Of a stretch of 64,000 nt of DNA, positions 36,111 through 47,194 are shown piece by piece. The position numbers and the translations under genes are program-made. Position 1 is the first letter of the stretch, and every line of letters begins with the position of its first letter. Source of the DNA: Cyrtodaria siliqua. Taxonomy: Eukaryota; Mollusca; Bivalvia; Adapedonta; Hiatellidae. The stretch is taken from assembly GCA_037043455.1 (NCBI GenBank), contig JAWPHD010005590.1:1-64000 (forward strand), read 5' to 3'. The notes beneath the pieces were generated by a model that saw only the letters and a list, made by a program, of their open reading frames with translations, did not search any database and was not told the origin of the DNA.

Positions 36111-36774
36111 GCTAAGCAAAACTCAATAAGTGTTCTGGCAAAGTGTGTCTTAGCGCATGTCTAGCCAGTCTGTGTTTGCGCAACAGCAGAACGTTGTTAC
36201 TTGGCATAGGGTAAGGAAAAGTGAATGTCATTAACCATTAAATATTGTCTTGTAGTACACATAACACTCCACAAGGAAACCTTATTATAAAGAAGAATCT
36301 CCGACAAATTGATAAATCGTGTGTAATGTATGTATTCGTTTTTATTGACGTTGGATTGAGAAGTAATTTAAGTCAGTTAACAGCTTGACAAAATGTCATA
36401 AAACTAAACGGAGAATGTAGCGCGACATCAACATCAATAAAACAGGGAACACAACGACACATATCGAGGCACTTGTCCATTTCTAAAGTTATTTGGTACT
36501 TACCGTAAATGACTGTACTGAGTAATGTAGGGTTCCAATATATCAGCTAGGTGCCAGTGTGTCCGCGGACATAATGGATCACATGCAATCTAGAAAACTA
36601 TACTCTCTAATCTTTAAGTTTACCTTTATGATCGATGTCGAATATTGGAAGGTCTAAATATGTGTGAGACGCCCAAATGGCATATTCGATCGATGCGGAC
36701 ATTTTCGTGATTTGTCAATGTTATTATGAGTCAGAGGATCTATGAATACCTTTAAGTTATTTCATTAATGGCTT

Positions 36775-36955
36775 ACCCCCAGCGACCTTTTTTGCACGGA
36801 CCGTTCCAAGGCTGTAGCCCTATTGTCAATATTTTTGTGTTTGTGATGTCTTATTTAGCCTTTTATTAATCTTTAAATTTATTCTTTGTTTCTGTGTGTG
36901 TTTGTGGTTGACTGTTGCCCTTGAATGCTGGTAGTTTGTTCGGTTTTATATCTAT
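36775..36955 (+). mobile_element. PLE-A 3' tail fragment
   Basis: It starts at ACCCCCAGCGACC, the first hairpin, and ends TTGAATGCTGGTAGTTTGTTCGG. It is again a minimal tail. Confidence 0.7.
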
Positions 36956-37555
36956 ATTTGGTTTCTATATTAAAATAATATTTTGTATTATTAACCAATT
37001 AACTATAAACAAAATGTTATGCAAGAGGTATTTGATATATTTAATATTCATATAAAGTGTATAAGTTATTGTTCATGGTAAATAGATATTGCTTAGTAAT
37101 ATTTAATTTCTAGCCGTATACTTACTCCTACAATAATTGTGTGGTATCTCTCTATAATAAATGATACAGTGTTACATAAATGGTTGCTTAATGCCAAGTT
37201 CTTGGTAGAAACAAACGCAATGCAAAAGACGACACGCCCATGCATCAGCACGCGATTTTAACATAAATGTGTTGTTAAATCCTGAACATAACCTTCTCAC
37301 CATACGTGTTAATATTGTTTGATTACATGTTGTAAAATATTGTGTAACTATTTAGCCATGCGAATTATTGTAACTTCACATTTTTAAACCTGCTTTCGTT
37401 GTATTGGAAAATGCCGTAACTAGTGTTGATAGAATTTGTGGTCAGACCATTATGCATACGTATATAACAATATTGTTTTACATCACATACACCTAATCCT
37501 GGTAAAACGCAAGCGTGTGTATGAAACTATGGAGGGGTATATCCGCCATAAACAT

Positions 37556-37706
37556 TTCTTGTATTTTGTCATTTTGAACTTTGTGATATCGTTTGCATTT
37601 AGTATTGCTTTTGCCTGCTTGTTTGTCTGTTTGCGTGTTTGTTTCTGTGTATTGTGGTCGACTGTCCTCTTTGAATGCTACTTTCCCTGTCCGATCTTGT
37701 TATGTT
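37556..37706 (+). mobile_element. PLE-A 3' terminus fragment
   Basis: GTGATATCGTTTGCATTTAG, TTTGTCTGTTTGCGTGTTTG, TTTGAATGCTACTTTCCCTG, followed by a T run. It lacks the hairpins. Confidence 0.7.
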
Positions 37707-38184
37707 TCTTTTTTTTTTTTGCATCATGACGAATTTCAATATGCCTATTTCTTTTTCTAAATTCTAGTTTTGTAATTTCCTAATTTCTTAAACGCTAAAT
37801 TCATTTATTGTGCCTTTTTTAAATTGTCAAATATTACATTTTTGCAATGTTGTATTTTTGCATTGTTGCATTTTGGCCATATAAAGGGGATATCCGCTAA
37901 TGTATTTTGTCATTTTGAACTTGCATTATGACAAATTGCGATATGCCTTATTCGAATTCTAAATTCTAGTATTTTTTAATTTCCTAATTTATTAAATGTT
38001 CAATTGCTACCTGCCAAATATACACATTGATAATTTGTTAAATGCATTATTTTATTAATACTTTCCTTTTCAATTTTAATATTCTATATGTTTCTACAGC
38101 CGTAGTGCCTTAAACAAAATAATACCACTAAATTCATATGATAATTGTTTAAACTATTGTTTCATTTTAAAAGAAAAAATAGAT
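37707..38184. other. no recognised gene
   Basis: AT-rich with an internal echo: TTTTGTCATTTTGAACTT and a GCATTATGACAAATTGC-type phrase occur twice (37565-37740 and 37905-37940). Confidence 0.45.
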
Positions 38185-38316
38185 ATGAAAATCGAACAGG
38201 AAAAGCAGCATTCAAGGACGAGTCAACCACAAACACACACAGAAACAAAAAACAAATTTAAAGATAAATAAAAGGCCGAATAAGACATCACAAACACAAA
38301 CGGGTTGACGGTTTAC
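38185..38316 (-). mobile_element. PLE-A 3' terminus, minus strand
   Basis: The minus-strand reading is GTTTGTGATGTCTTATTCGGCC...CGTCCTTGAATGCTGCTTTTCC. It lacks the hairpin part. Confidence 0.75.
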
Positions 38317-40580
38317 CGTCCCGTTCAAGAAATAAACATGGAATTGCAAAAAGAACTTCTTCTGATCGGAGCAAGTACAATCGTGAGAAGAAAAAGGTCC
38401 TCCTAATACAGGAACGGGTGATGGAAGGAATAGTTTTGAAGGTGGCTAAAACTTTATTTAAAACAAATGTAGAAGCATTTGTTCCTCAAATAGGAGATAT
38501 GTTTTGTCATAACATTTCACGGGTAGAGCGTATTGGTCGTACATAGCTCTTGTAAGTTGTCCGTTACACCCTCATCTATTGTTCGAGTTGAAACAATTTC
38601 ACAATATCCATGATATATTCATGTAACACGTAAAAGCGTGCACATTTTAAGTGGCCTCCAGAGAGGCCGTGTAATAAGTTTAGTTTTGTGCTAATGCATG
38701 TAAACGTATAGGTCTATCTTCCTTAAACGGAAAAATTGTATAAGGGGCCTCTCGTGTAGATTCAATACTGCAGACTTAGCCACGTTTGTTACGGACTGAG
38801 CAGGGGAAATAATGGTTTGGGCTTAATGTTTGCTATAAAACCCATCGTCTTCTAGTTCTTGCCGGGATTGATCGACAGTTACTTTGTTTGTAGCAGAGGT
38901 TGGACGACAAAATTCAGAGGCAACATGTGGTCAGTATTTATTTTTATTAAATTTTATCGTACATTTGTATTCAGTGGGCGGCGCCATCTTGGTTAGCATT
39001 GATGTTTCTCAAACATTAACTTTAGACTAGCATATGATTTTGAAGTTACATTATTAGATGTAATTATTGTAATTGATCATTAATTGTAAAACAATATTAG
39101 TTTGATAACAGTGGATAATAGGTGCAGTAGTTAACGTTGGCGTATAACTCAGTGATTTTTAATACACGATTGTTAACATCAGTTAACAATGAGATGAGGG
39201 ACTAGGATAAATGTTCGACGCGTATGCATAGCGTTGTATTATGTGGTCATTAGTTGACATGCGTCCATGCATAACTCAGTGAGTGTAATATACGAGTGAT
39301 TTGATAATGTTTATATTACATGTATTAGGGGCATTGATTAACAGCGACGTACATGGCGTATACATGGCGTTGTAGAATATGTATACATTGCTACTCATCA
39401 TTAGTACAGCTTACATATATTTATTGAATAATGATTTGTTTGGGTAATGATAATTATGCAAGATTGTTATGTTTGTCAACCGACATCTAAAACGAATGTA
39501 TAATTACAGCCTAAGCCATCCAGGTTGGGATATTCCGGAGTGAAGCTAAGCGTCCACGGATAACGTAACGAGCGGTGGAGACGGTCCCCGTACCTGCGCA
39601 GCAAGGCCAGGTTTTAGTTTAGACAACCCCCAGGACACAAGGTGGGCCCGTTATCAGTCCTCACTGGAGGAACATCACCCACAATCTCAATGGAGGTTAA
39701 CCATCATTACGTCGCGTCATCAACCCTTACAGAAGGCATTTGATGACAATCACCCATTGAATTCGCGCATCATACTCTTCATGAGCTCTAGCGCATCACA
39801 GTTATCGCGCTAGATCATAGATCAACATTGTTATAGCTTTAACAACACTTTAGTGTCTTATACATTCAGTATTTATAAAATACTAAGTGCGTCTTAAATG
39901 TTCATGAGAACATTCTTTTCATAGTTCATTTGTGTATTCGCTTGTTTTTTAGATAATTGTATATATTTAACATATTTTAAAAGTTGCATTAAACTTATGT
40001 AAATTCATTCACCGTCATTGATTCTTTCCTGAGTTAGCCCCAACCACTAGGGTCATCCTGTGAGATGTTTACCTGCATGGAGATACATAAACAAACATAT
40101 TTTAAAAAATGTACATGTACACTATGTACACTTCCCATATAAAACGTAATTATAAAGACACACGATAGTTCCCAACTGTATTGAAAAATATATAAATAAT
40201 GCATATATTATCCATCTGTAAAACATATAATCTATTACAGCATAATAAAGGGTGGGTGGGTGGGAGGGCACAAACTATAGTTATCTGTCTAAATACAAAT
40301 CCTCATGTGTTCAGAACAATATCCCACTATATCATATATACCCAAGAAACACGCCAAAATGGGAATACCCAGTCTGCACGAGAAAAACTTGTAACTGAGC
40401 ACAAAATGAATGACGCCATTTATATGACTAAAATGGTGTTCCAATACGAGAATAATTTCATAGCCCCACCACCGAATGTTGAGGGGGCACATAGCGTTTA
40501 ACCATATCCGTCCGTCTGTCCTTCCTTCCGTCCTTCCCAAGAACTTTAACATCTAACACTTTTCAACCGATTACTTTCCA
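38317..40580. other. no recognised gene
   Basis: Mixed-composition sequence, more GC-rich near 39530-39680. TATAAAACCC near 38837 and the start-like TGTTACGG at 38788 hinted at an LTR, but no matching end was found. Confidence 0.4.
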
Positions 40581-40594
40581 ATATAATGCTTACA

Positions 40595-40908
40595 TGTACC
40601 TTTGATGTCAAGATGTGCTTATCGTTTCGGCGTCAAAATCGACCCTGTATTACCGGAGTTATGACCCTATTTTCGTCAAAATGTACGTGCAAATATCTTG
40701 TGTGTCTATCTCCTTCCCACAATTTCAAGCGATTGCTTCCAAACCTTACAGAATCCTTACCTATGATGTCAAGATGAGCATATTGTTTCGGCATCAGTAT
40801 CGACCCAGTATTACCGGACTTTTGGCCTTTCGTTAAAATATATTGTGTGTCTATCTCCTCCCACAGTTGTTTTCCTCTATTTCTTTGCAAACTTTACAGG
40901 ATGCTTAC
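40595..40908. repeat. two-unit tandem repeat, 160-bp period
   Basis: GATGTCAAGATG begins at 40604 and 40764, with ATCGACCC-GTATTACCGGA and TTGTGTGTCTATCTCC following in both units. The units have diverged by substitutions and small deletions. Confidence 0.75.
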
Positions 40909-41750
40909 CCACAGTAGGTAAAGTGCGAATCGGTTTTGAGTTTGTTTATATCAATACGTTAGTTTTACCTGCATACAATGCACGAGACTTTCAAGTGACC
41001 AATTCAAGAATATGATTGTATTTGATGTTCTCAGGCAGTTATTACGGTAAAAACTTGTACATGTATACATTTACTTACTGCCTTATATTGCCTCGAAATA
41101 CATTTGTTGGTTTAGTTCAATATTTTTTTTACAGATGTTTGCTTCAAATCTAATTTTAAAGCCAAAACATATATTGTGTCTGATTTGGTTTGTAGATGTT
41201 CACATGTATCGAAGCGAGTGTTTGTTGATTTTAAGCGCTAGTCTTTCGATGTAGAGGCGGTGGTTTGTTTTAGCTTAGCATTTTTTTATATCGCAAATAT
41301 TGACATTTATCTCACATGTTCCTCATGTTCAAAGTCACAGTCGATAAAAAATAACTTTTTTATTCTTTTTATAACATCTTAACGAAAATTGTCAGGAGAT
41401 ATAATGTGTCGCTCAACCGTTTGCCTATTCCTCCGTCAATGTCTGGTGGTTAATTTATTTTCTTATGTTCAACCATTTACCCTACATACTTCATATTTGA
41501 TGGAAACATATAAACTGAAACAATTAACGTTCGCATAGGGTTGAGGGTTGTGGTAGTCGACGAGACATCTGACTGTAAATGATTCAGCTTGTCAGTGTAT
41601 TGGAATCTTTTCAAGAGAAATGTATGGAGTAAACTACATTTAAGTAAAGGTATGTTTGACATAAACAGTACACTCTGCATGCGTGTGTGCGTGTGAGTGC
41701 ACGCGGTTGTGTACGCGATTGAGTTTGACATTCGATTAAAACAGATTTAC
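40909..41750. other. no recognised gene
   Basis: No coding or repeat content recognised apart from a short GTGTGCGTGTGAG run near 41684. Confidence 0.45.
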
Positions 41751-42055
41751 TCCCCGTGCTACGAATCAGTAGTGTTATTCGTAATGGTCCTTTGGGACCA
41801 ACAAGCCCAATATAGGTGGCTTTGAAGTAGAATACCGCTTAAGCCGGTGCTAGGGGGCATGAGAGATGTTGCTTCTTTCATTACTTCTCATGAACAGACT
41901 CAATAAAATCGTGTCTGCTACTTTATTCTCTTAATTGTGTTTCTTGCTCCCAAAGGATCACCTTTATCAGTATTTATTAACATTCACACTAGCGTTCGTT
42001 TAGTGCAGTGTGGCGGCTGTAAAATGTCTCCCCGTGCTTCGAATCAGTAGTGTTA
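41751..42055 (+). repeat. H repeat tandem, 278-bp period
   Basis: TCCCCGTGCT occurs at 41751 and 42029, and AATCAGTAGTGTTA follows both. Between them are GGTCC/GGACC, an imperfect second hairpin and CAGAC...AATAAAATC...GTCTG. The junction ...TTTAGTGCAG|TGTGGCGGC lies at 42008/42009. Confidence 0.85.
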
Positions 42056-42371
42056 ATATTTTGTTTTTTGGGGGTTCTGCTGTAATGTTTTTGTTTAGCC
42101 TCTTCGAAATATGAAAGGTACCTACTTACTCAAGTTTGATTTTTTAAAATCTGTAAAACAAGTATGTACAAGAAATAAAAAACCTCAAATATGAAAATTC
42201 ACAATACATATATAGTAAACACTTTATTTATTAAAACTTTTTTAAAATAGGGGTAGTGAAGATTGCAAGTTTAATTGTTTTTATAGTTGTCAAAATTACA
42301 CCCCCAAAAATATAAAATGTTTATTTAATACAAAACAAATTTGTCGATTTGTTATCAAAATTACATTCAAA

Positions 42372-42779
42372 TTAACAATTTTCCGACCTTGAATACAAAG
42401 GTGGTGGATCATACTCAAACACACTACTAAAACAATAAATTACACACTCTTTAGACTTTTTTGTAAAGTTGCCATTGCTTCCTTTCTTCCCTGCTCCACT
42501 AGTTCTTTTTTTTTGAACTTCACTAATTTCAAGTTTCTTTTGTTTGGTGTCCTGTTTTAAACTATAATATTTATCCAACTCATCCAAAATCAACTTAAAC
42601 TCTTGCTCAGATATCTGTGCATCACTCAGTGCTTTTGATATCAATTTTTTTATGCTGTTTAACTTAGACTCTGCCAAAGATTTTATTTCATAATGTTTTT
42701 GAGCTTTTGAATTAAGCTTGCGTCTGATAAAATCAATACAAGCACAGGGTTGAGTTGTATTAAAAGTCAAATGGGTCAT
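42372..42779 (-). CDS. coiled-coil-like protein of the Polinton-like cluster
   Basis: 135 aa, lysine- and glutamate-rich. It has a predicted helical block SLAESKLNSIKKLISKALSD followed by SEQEFKLILDELDKYYSLKQ, then a basic KKKRTSGAGKK-type linker and a short aromatic tail. Function unknown. It lies on the same strand as the polymerase remnant and in a row with two other short ORFs (42814-43200 and 43223-43393), with gaps of about 20-35 bp. That spacing is typical of compact Polinton-like gene strings. Similar short proteins occur near protein-primed polymerases in invertebrates, as I recall it. Confidence 0.5.
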   Translation of the reverse strand: MTHLTFNTTQPCACIDFIRRKLNSKAQKHYEIKSLAESKLNSIKKLISKALSDAQISEQEFKLILDELDKYYSLKQDTKQKKLEISEVQKKRTSGAGKKGSNGNFTKKSKECVIYCFSSVFEYDPPPLYSRSENC

Positions 42780-42813
42780 GAGGTTCTTTCTTAAACAAAC
42801 TTGGTCTAAGCGT

Positions 42814-43200
42814 CTATACTGGAGCTGTTGCCTGTAGTCTAGGTGTCTTTTTTACATTTTTACATGTTATCCAAAAAACTGAAATAGCTGTCATTATACC
42901 CATGTATGGGTATGCAAGATTTTTAAAACCATCTACCATTTTCCCTATCTCTTGCATGGAATATGTTTGTTTCTTTTCTTCTTCTTGTTCGTTTTCCAAA
43001 ACAGATTGATCATCTTCCTGCTGTTCCAGCAACAAATCTATGTCATCTTTTTCTTCTGCTTGTTTTGCCAACAGATGGGAGAGAAGTTGCGTCTGTTTGC
43101 GACTTCCTTCTGCTATGGTTTCCAGATTATACACCACATCTTCTGGTGTAGCTATTTCTTTTAATATTCTGTCACGTTCTGTGTTGGTCATGTGGTACAA
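42814..43200 (-). CDS. small acidic protein with C-terminal membrane segment
   Basis: 128 aa. The first two-thirds are charged and glutamine/glutamate-rich (RILKEIATPEDVVYNLETIA, LLAKQAEEKDD, ENEQEEEKKQ), likely coiled coil. Residues about 94-115 (LAYPYMGIMTAISVFWITC) form one hydrophobic segment, then a short basic tail. A single-pass membrane anchor in a capsid- or membrane-associated protein is a guess. I do not recognise a family. The frame is intact. Confidence 0.45.
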   Translation of the reverse strand: MYHMTNTERDRILKEIATPEDVVYNLETIAEGSRKQTQLLSHLLAKQAEEKDDIDLLLEQQEDDQSVLENEQEEEKKQTYSMQEIGKMVDGFKNLAYPYMGIMTAISVFWITCKNVKKTPRLQATAPV

Positions 43201-43222
43201 GTTCGTCTGCCGTATGTGGTTT

Positions 43223-43393
43223 TTAACCCTCTCTTGTAATGTACTCCCTTGTGATACGAGGGTTCCATATCTTTCTTAGTTTGTCATTTCCAATTCTATA
43301 TCTCTTCATCGCTTGGTTCGCAGATATTTGTCCACGTAGTCCACGAAGTTCTTCTATTTGTTCTTGCGTCAAGTATCCTCTTTTGTTTTCCAT
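43223..43393 (-). CDS. 56-aa helix-turn-helix-like protein
   Basis: The start codon is at 43391-43393 and the stop (TAA) at 43223-43225. The product begins MENKRGYLTQEQIEELRGLR and continues ISANQAMKRYRIGNDKLRKI. The QISANQAMKRYRIGNDKLRKIW spacing is that of a helix-turn-helix with a recognition helix rich in basic residues, as in small regulators and resolvase-type DNA-binding heads. It ends TREYITREG. It is the first gene of the minus-strand row and has a minisatellite directly upstream (43444-43665). Confidence 0.5.
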   Translation of the reverse strand: MENKRGYLTQEQIEELRGLRGQISANQAMKRYRIGNDKLRKIWNPRITREYITREG

Positions 43394-43443
43394 GTTTTTA
43401 TATTATGATATATTTTAATACTATTTTAAAATAATATTAGAAG

Positions 43444-43665
43444 ACAACCAATTTTGGTATCGTCTGTATGCAGTTGAAGACTGTTTGGAATCGTCTGTAT
43501 GCAGTTGAAGACTATTTGGAATCTTCTGTGTGTAGTTGAAGATTGTTTAGCATTGTCTGTATATATTTTGACATCGTCTGGGTATCGTTTGAGTACAGTC
43601 TGTATATATTTTGACATCGTCTGGATATCGTTTGAGTATAGTCTGTATATATTTTGGCATATTTT
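43444..43665. repeat. minisatellite with 31-bp then 43-bp units
   Basis: CGTCTGTATGCAGTTGAAGA-type units begin at 43461, 43492 and 43523 (31 bp). CTGTATATATTTTGACATCG-type units begin at 43557, 43600 and 43643 (43 bp). Both share the core ATCGTCTG. It lies between the divergent short ORFs and the integrase remnant. Confidence 0.85.
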
Positions 43666-43747
43666 TTAATTGTTTAACATCGTCTGTTTGTATTTTGGGG
43701 CTATATGGGACTTATTTTGCTTGTAGCATTGCTTGTAGCAATTATGT

Positions 43748-44146
43748 ATGATAATCATGGTTAAAACATTGTTTGGTTATCAGTATGCTATGGAAATAGA
43801 TTTCCAAAAACGCAACAGAGAGTGGGTAAAGAGATTACCAGATGTTGTTATAGCAATAAATATGGAGACAAAAAAGCCCCCTCCTGTTGAAACAAAAACA
43901 TTAAAATATGATCCTATATGTATGAATGCAAGTGTAAGATATTTATATCAACACGGGGAACAAGAAGGTGGAAGACGCAGAGCAACTGATCCAATGTGGA
44001 GTGTAGATATTCACAAGATTAAAAGTTATTTAGTGACACAAGGTATAAGAGTTTATTATTTGAAAGCACCAGCTCCACGGAGAGGATTCGTCAAAGAAGA
44101 ACTACTTATTGTTCCTGCTGATACCCAAATTCATAAGTTTTTATAG
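43748..44146 (+). pseudogene. integrase C-terminal fragment
   Basis: 132 aa. The start is internal to the expected domain: REWVKRLPDVVIAIN resembles the last helix of a retroviral-type integrase core, and ASVRYLYQHGEQEGGRRRATD then WSVDIHKIKSYLV form the SH3-like end seen in integrases of large DNA transposons. The DDE residues would lie upstream and are missing. It ends with a stop at 44144-44146, overlapping by 16 bp the end of the convergent polymerase gene. The family assignment is from pattern memory. The direction, opposite to the polymerase, fits Polinton-type elements. Confidence 0.55.
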
Positions 44147-46042
44147 AAACCATGTGCATCAGTTGTAATTCCATCTTCTCGAATGTATCTTTTAGTGCAA
44201 AATGGTGACAGTGTTACTTTGTTTACTGTTATGCCGTATATTTGATGCTTCATCGTGCGTATCATATTCATCTCATGGGTGTATTTTTTTCTTGTTAAAC
44301 AATGCATCCTTGTAGTTTTCAAAGTTAATAATTTTTTCGATTACGTTTTTTTTACACCCTTTGCTTTTTTAATGAGTTGTTCATCCGCTCTCAAAATAGA
44401 ATATAGCTTGGGTCTTAATCCAACATGCTCAGCTATAGCAACACCAGCACATTCGTCTTTCATTTTACACAATACGTTTTTGTTTGTATCATCATGCATT
44501 GGGTGATTTTGAGGATAATTACTTAGATCATACACATCTTTCATTTCGGTCATGTCTTTGTATGCATCATCTGTTTTGATGTCTACCAGTAGGCTGTCAG
44601 TGTCTGTGTATAACAAAGTACAGTCATGTCCGTACCTTTTTTTCAGGGTATTATAATACCAATCATACATCATGTTCTTTGATAAATCCAATACTGACAT
44701 TCCAACATGAATTGGTTTGTTTAATGTTAATTTTGTTTTGTTTACATGTATTGCTGACAATTCATCTGAACATTTTATACGCCTGTTAAAGTTGGGTTTG
44801 GCTATTATTTTTCTTATCTTTTCATTTTCAGAGCCGTCAGTTCTTACTAATTTTATGTCAGTCCGCTTGCGTAACTTTTCCATTGTCTTGCCAAACACAG
44901 AGTTGTTCATAAGTTTGTAAAAATCTTTTTTAAATTGTGATTTAGCTTTTTTTCTAAGTTCTGTGTTTAGATTTATGTATGATGCCATCCATGGTTTTTC
45001 ATTAAATTCTAATACTCTGTGTACTTTCTTTAGTTTCTAACCCAAAGATAAATACAGTTCCAGGGTTTTGTGATGTATCACATATTTTTCTTTGTCCATA
45101 AGATTTGGGACTAGTTGTTCTGTATTTATCATGCTATCATTTTCCAAAAGATCTGTCTGGTATTCAGACAACCATTCTTTTTTCACTGCTAATCTTTCCG
45201 GTGCAAGTGGATAGTCATTGTGAGCTTCATGGAGCTCTTTAGGATATTCCAAATCAACTTCTGCAAAATATCCTTTTCCTTCTTTTGGCTCTGGCAAGGT
45301 TTCTGATTCCCTCCACTTAAAGCCAGAATATGGAAGTGGTTCACACATAGCCTCTCCATATAGGTTGTTTTTATCATAATCCATTATGTAGTTAATTTCT
45401 TTATCAGGGTTATAATCAGCCACATAGGGATTGTTTGCTTTTGCATATCGTTTTGTTACCATACTAATTCCACCACGCATACCTTTTTCTATAAATAAGT
45501 GCATGTCAATGTCTGTCAAAAGTTCTAAATCTATTTTTGAATGTTTAAGTAAAGCATCCCAAGATAATCCAGGTGCTGTGTAGTAATGCAAAGGATCGAG
45601 TTTATATGCATTCATGCATGTTTTTCTGAAAGTTTGAAATACATCTGCTAACAGAGTTACATCAGTTTTTAGATATAAATCATGATAGTCTCCAAGAGTT
45701 TTACAGTTAAACTCTTTCCATATTTGTTGAGCATGCTCGTAATCTTCGGGGCTTATACTTTCATCTGAGAGACTACAGTAAAACTTTTCTATAGGTGGTA
45801 ATTGCGTTTCATCAAATCTTTCCACACTGTCCATATAGTCGTATGGATAAACACCTTTTCGCAGCAGTAAATTTGTTTGTTCCCCAAACTGATTTTTAGT
45901 AATTTTAAAATCAGATTTGTCTGTTGCTTTAACCAATTTTTCTAGAGGCGAAGCCATAAAGTGACAGCTATCCAAGAACCTAAGTTGTCCTATGCTAAAT
46001 GATATGTACGGACGCTGTGCACTTGTCGCCAGTTTCTCTGCC
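44131..46042 (-). pseudogene. protein-primed family B DNA polymerase (Polinton/adintovirus-like)
   Basis: Minus strand. The exonuclease part includes SFSIGQLRFLDSCHFM near the start and YLKTDVTLLADVF (ExoIII-like). Polymerase motif A is MDYDKNNLYGEAM. Motif B is KLMNNSVFGKTMEKLRKR and motif C YTDTDSLL. The type is that of protein-primed polymerases. Three lesions are seen. The upstream part is missing: an acceptor-like TTTTTTGTTACAG ends at 46043, so an exon or the N-terminus is absent. An in-frame TAG lies at about 45038-45040. A one-base loss in an A run at about 44343-44351 shifts the frame, and the last 64 residues follow in the other frame to the stop at 44131. It would copy the element DNA. 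It is inactive. Confidence 0.85.
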
Positions 46043-47190
46043 TGTAACAAAAAAATGCATATGTGTTGGTGAACATTTAAATGCTAATCTGTTTTAGCAA
46101 TAGCGCATACATATTCATGTGTAATTTTTTATATAAAAGCGGTAGTACTAAGATAATACTTATTACATATAAACAATCGCGAAATAGAAATAGCTTCACA
46201 AAATATTTATTTTTAATAAGAGTAGTCAATTTCAGAAAAATAGGGTAATTGAGACCGTGTCTCATTATTACTCAAATAAAAGAATACAATGTGAAACACT
46301 GGCAGTCAGACATCATACTTACTTAATTTCGGAGTTAAACTCCTATACATATATACATGTATATATAACTTCTTCAATGGAACTAAAAGAGTCAACGGCT
46401 TAATATTTTGCTTGTATTATATGCTATTGTTCCCCTACTAAGTTTGTTCAAATATATTCAGAAAATCGTATATTATATAATATTGTATTTATTTGTTTAT
46501 TATTTATTTATCTATTTATTTGTTCGTTCGTTCGTTTGTTCGTTCATGTGTGTGTGTGCGTGCGTGCGTGCGTGCGTGAGTGAGTGTTTGTGTGAAATAA
46601 CACCGCGGTTACGTCCCCATTCTAAGGAAAATGTCAGGCCTAAGTACACACCACATAAACCCAATGGAGTCGATCAAATAACCGCGCCCAGCTTCTATTT
46701 AAGTGAAATGCAAGGTCTATACTCGTGTATATACAATAGCTTCAGTGACATGCAATATTGTTTAAGTAAGTATGTATGTATAAATACGAAAATAAAACAT
46801 ATCTACGATGTTAAAACTAATCGCCTTAGTAGATAACAAATGAACATTTTCAAACCGATGTATAAGTCTTAAGAAGCAAACAAGATATCCATACTATAAA
46901 TAATTCATACGGTCAAATGCACACATAGAGAACTAAAAGCCTCCTAATGTATATTGTCTGGGTGGTTATAACTGAGTTTTATGTGGACATTGTCTTTCAA
47001 ATAAGAAAAGTTTCCGAGAAAAGAAAAAATAATAGGATATGACAGCTTTAATAACTAATCGGCGTTGTCATTTACGCAATACGTACAACAGTAATTGTGT
47101 AATCTGGTTTCTGTTTTCTCAAGAGTCGTATGTATGTAAATAGGGCATATGTAATTTATTTTAGAAACCTTAATTGAAACTCGACATTAA
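46043..47190. repeat. diverged dispersed repeat and microsatellites
   Basis: The stretch 46240-46880 aligns loosely with 51975-52850 (GACCGTRTCT, ACTTAATTT, AACCCAATGG-GTCGA, AAACCGATGTATAAG). TTTAT, TTCG and GTGC runs lie at 46485-46580. No gene was seen. Confidence 0.5.
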
Positions 47191-47194
47191 TATT

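Noticed and set aside
38788..40060. Solo LTR starting TGTTACGG with a TATAAAA box
   Set aside because: No matching 3' end, target duplication or second copy was seen in the window.
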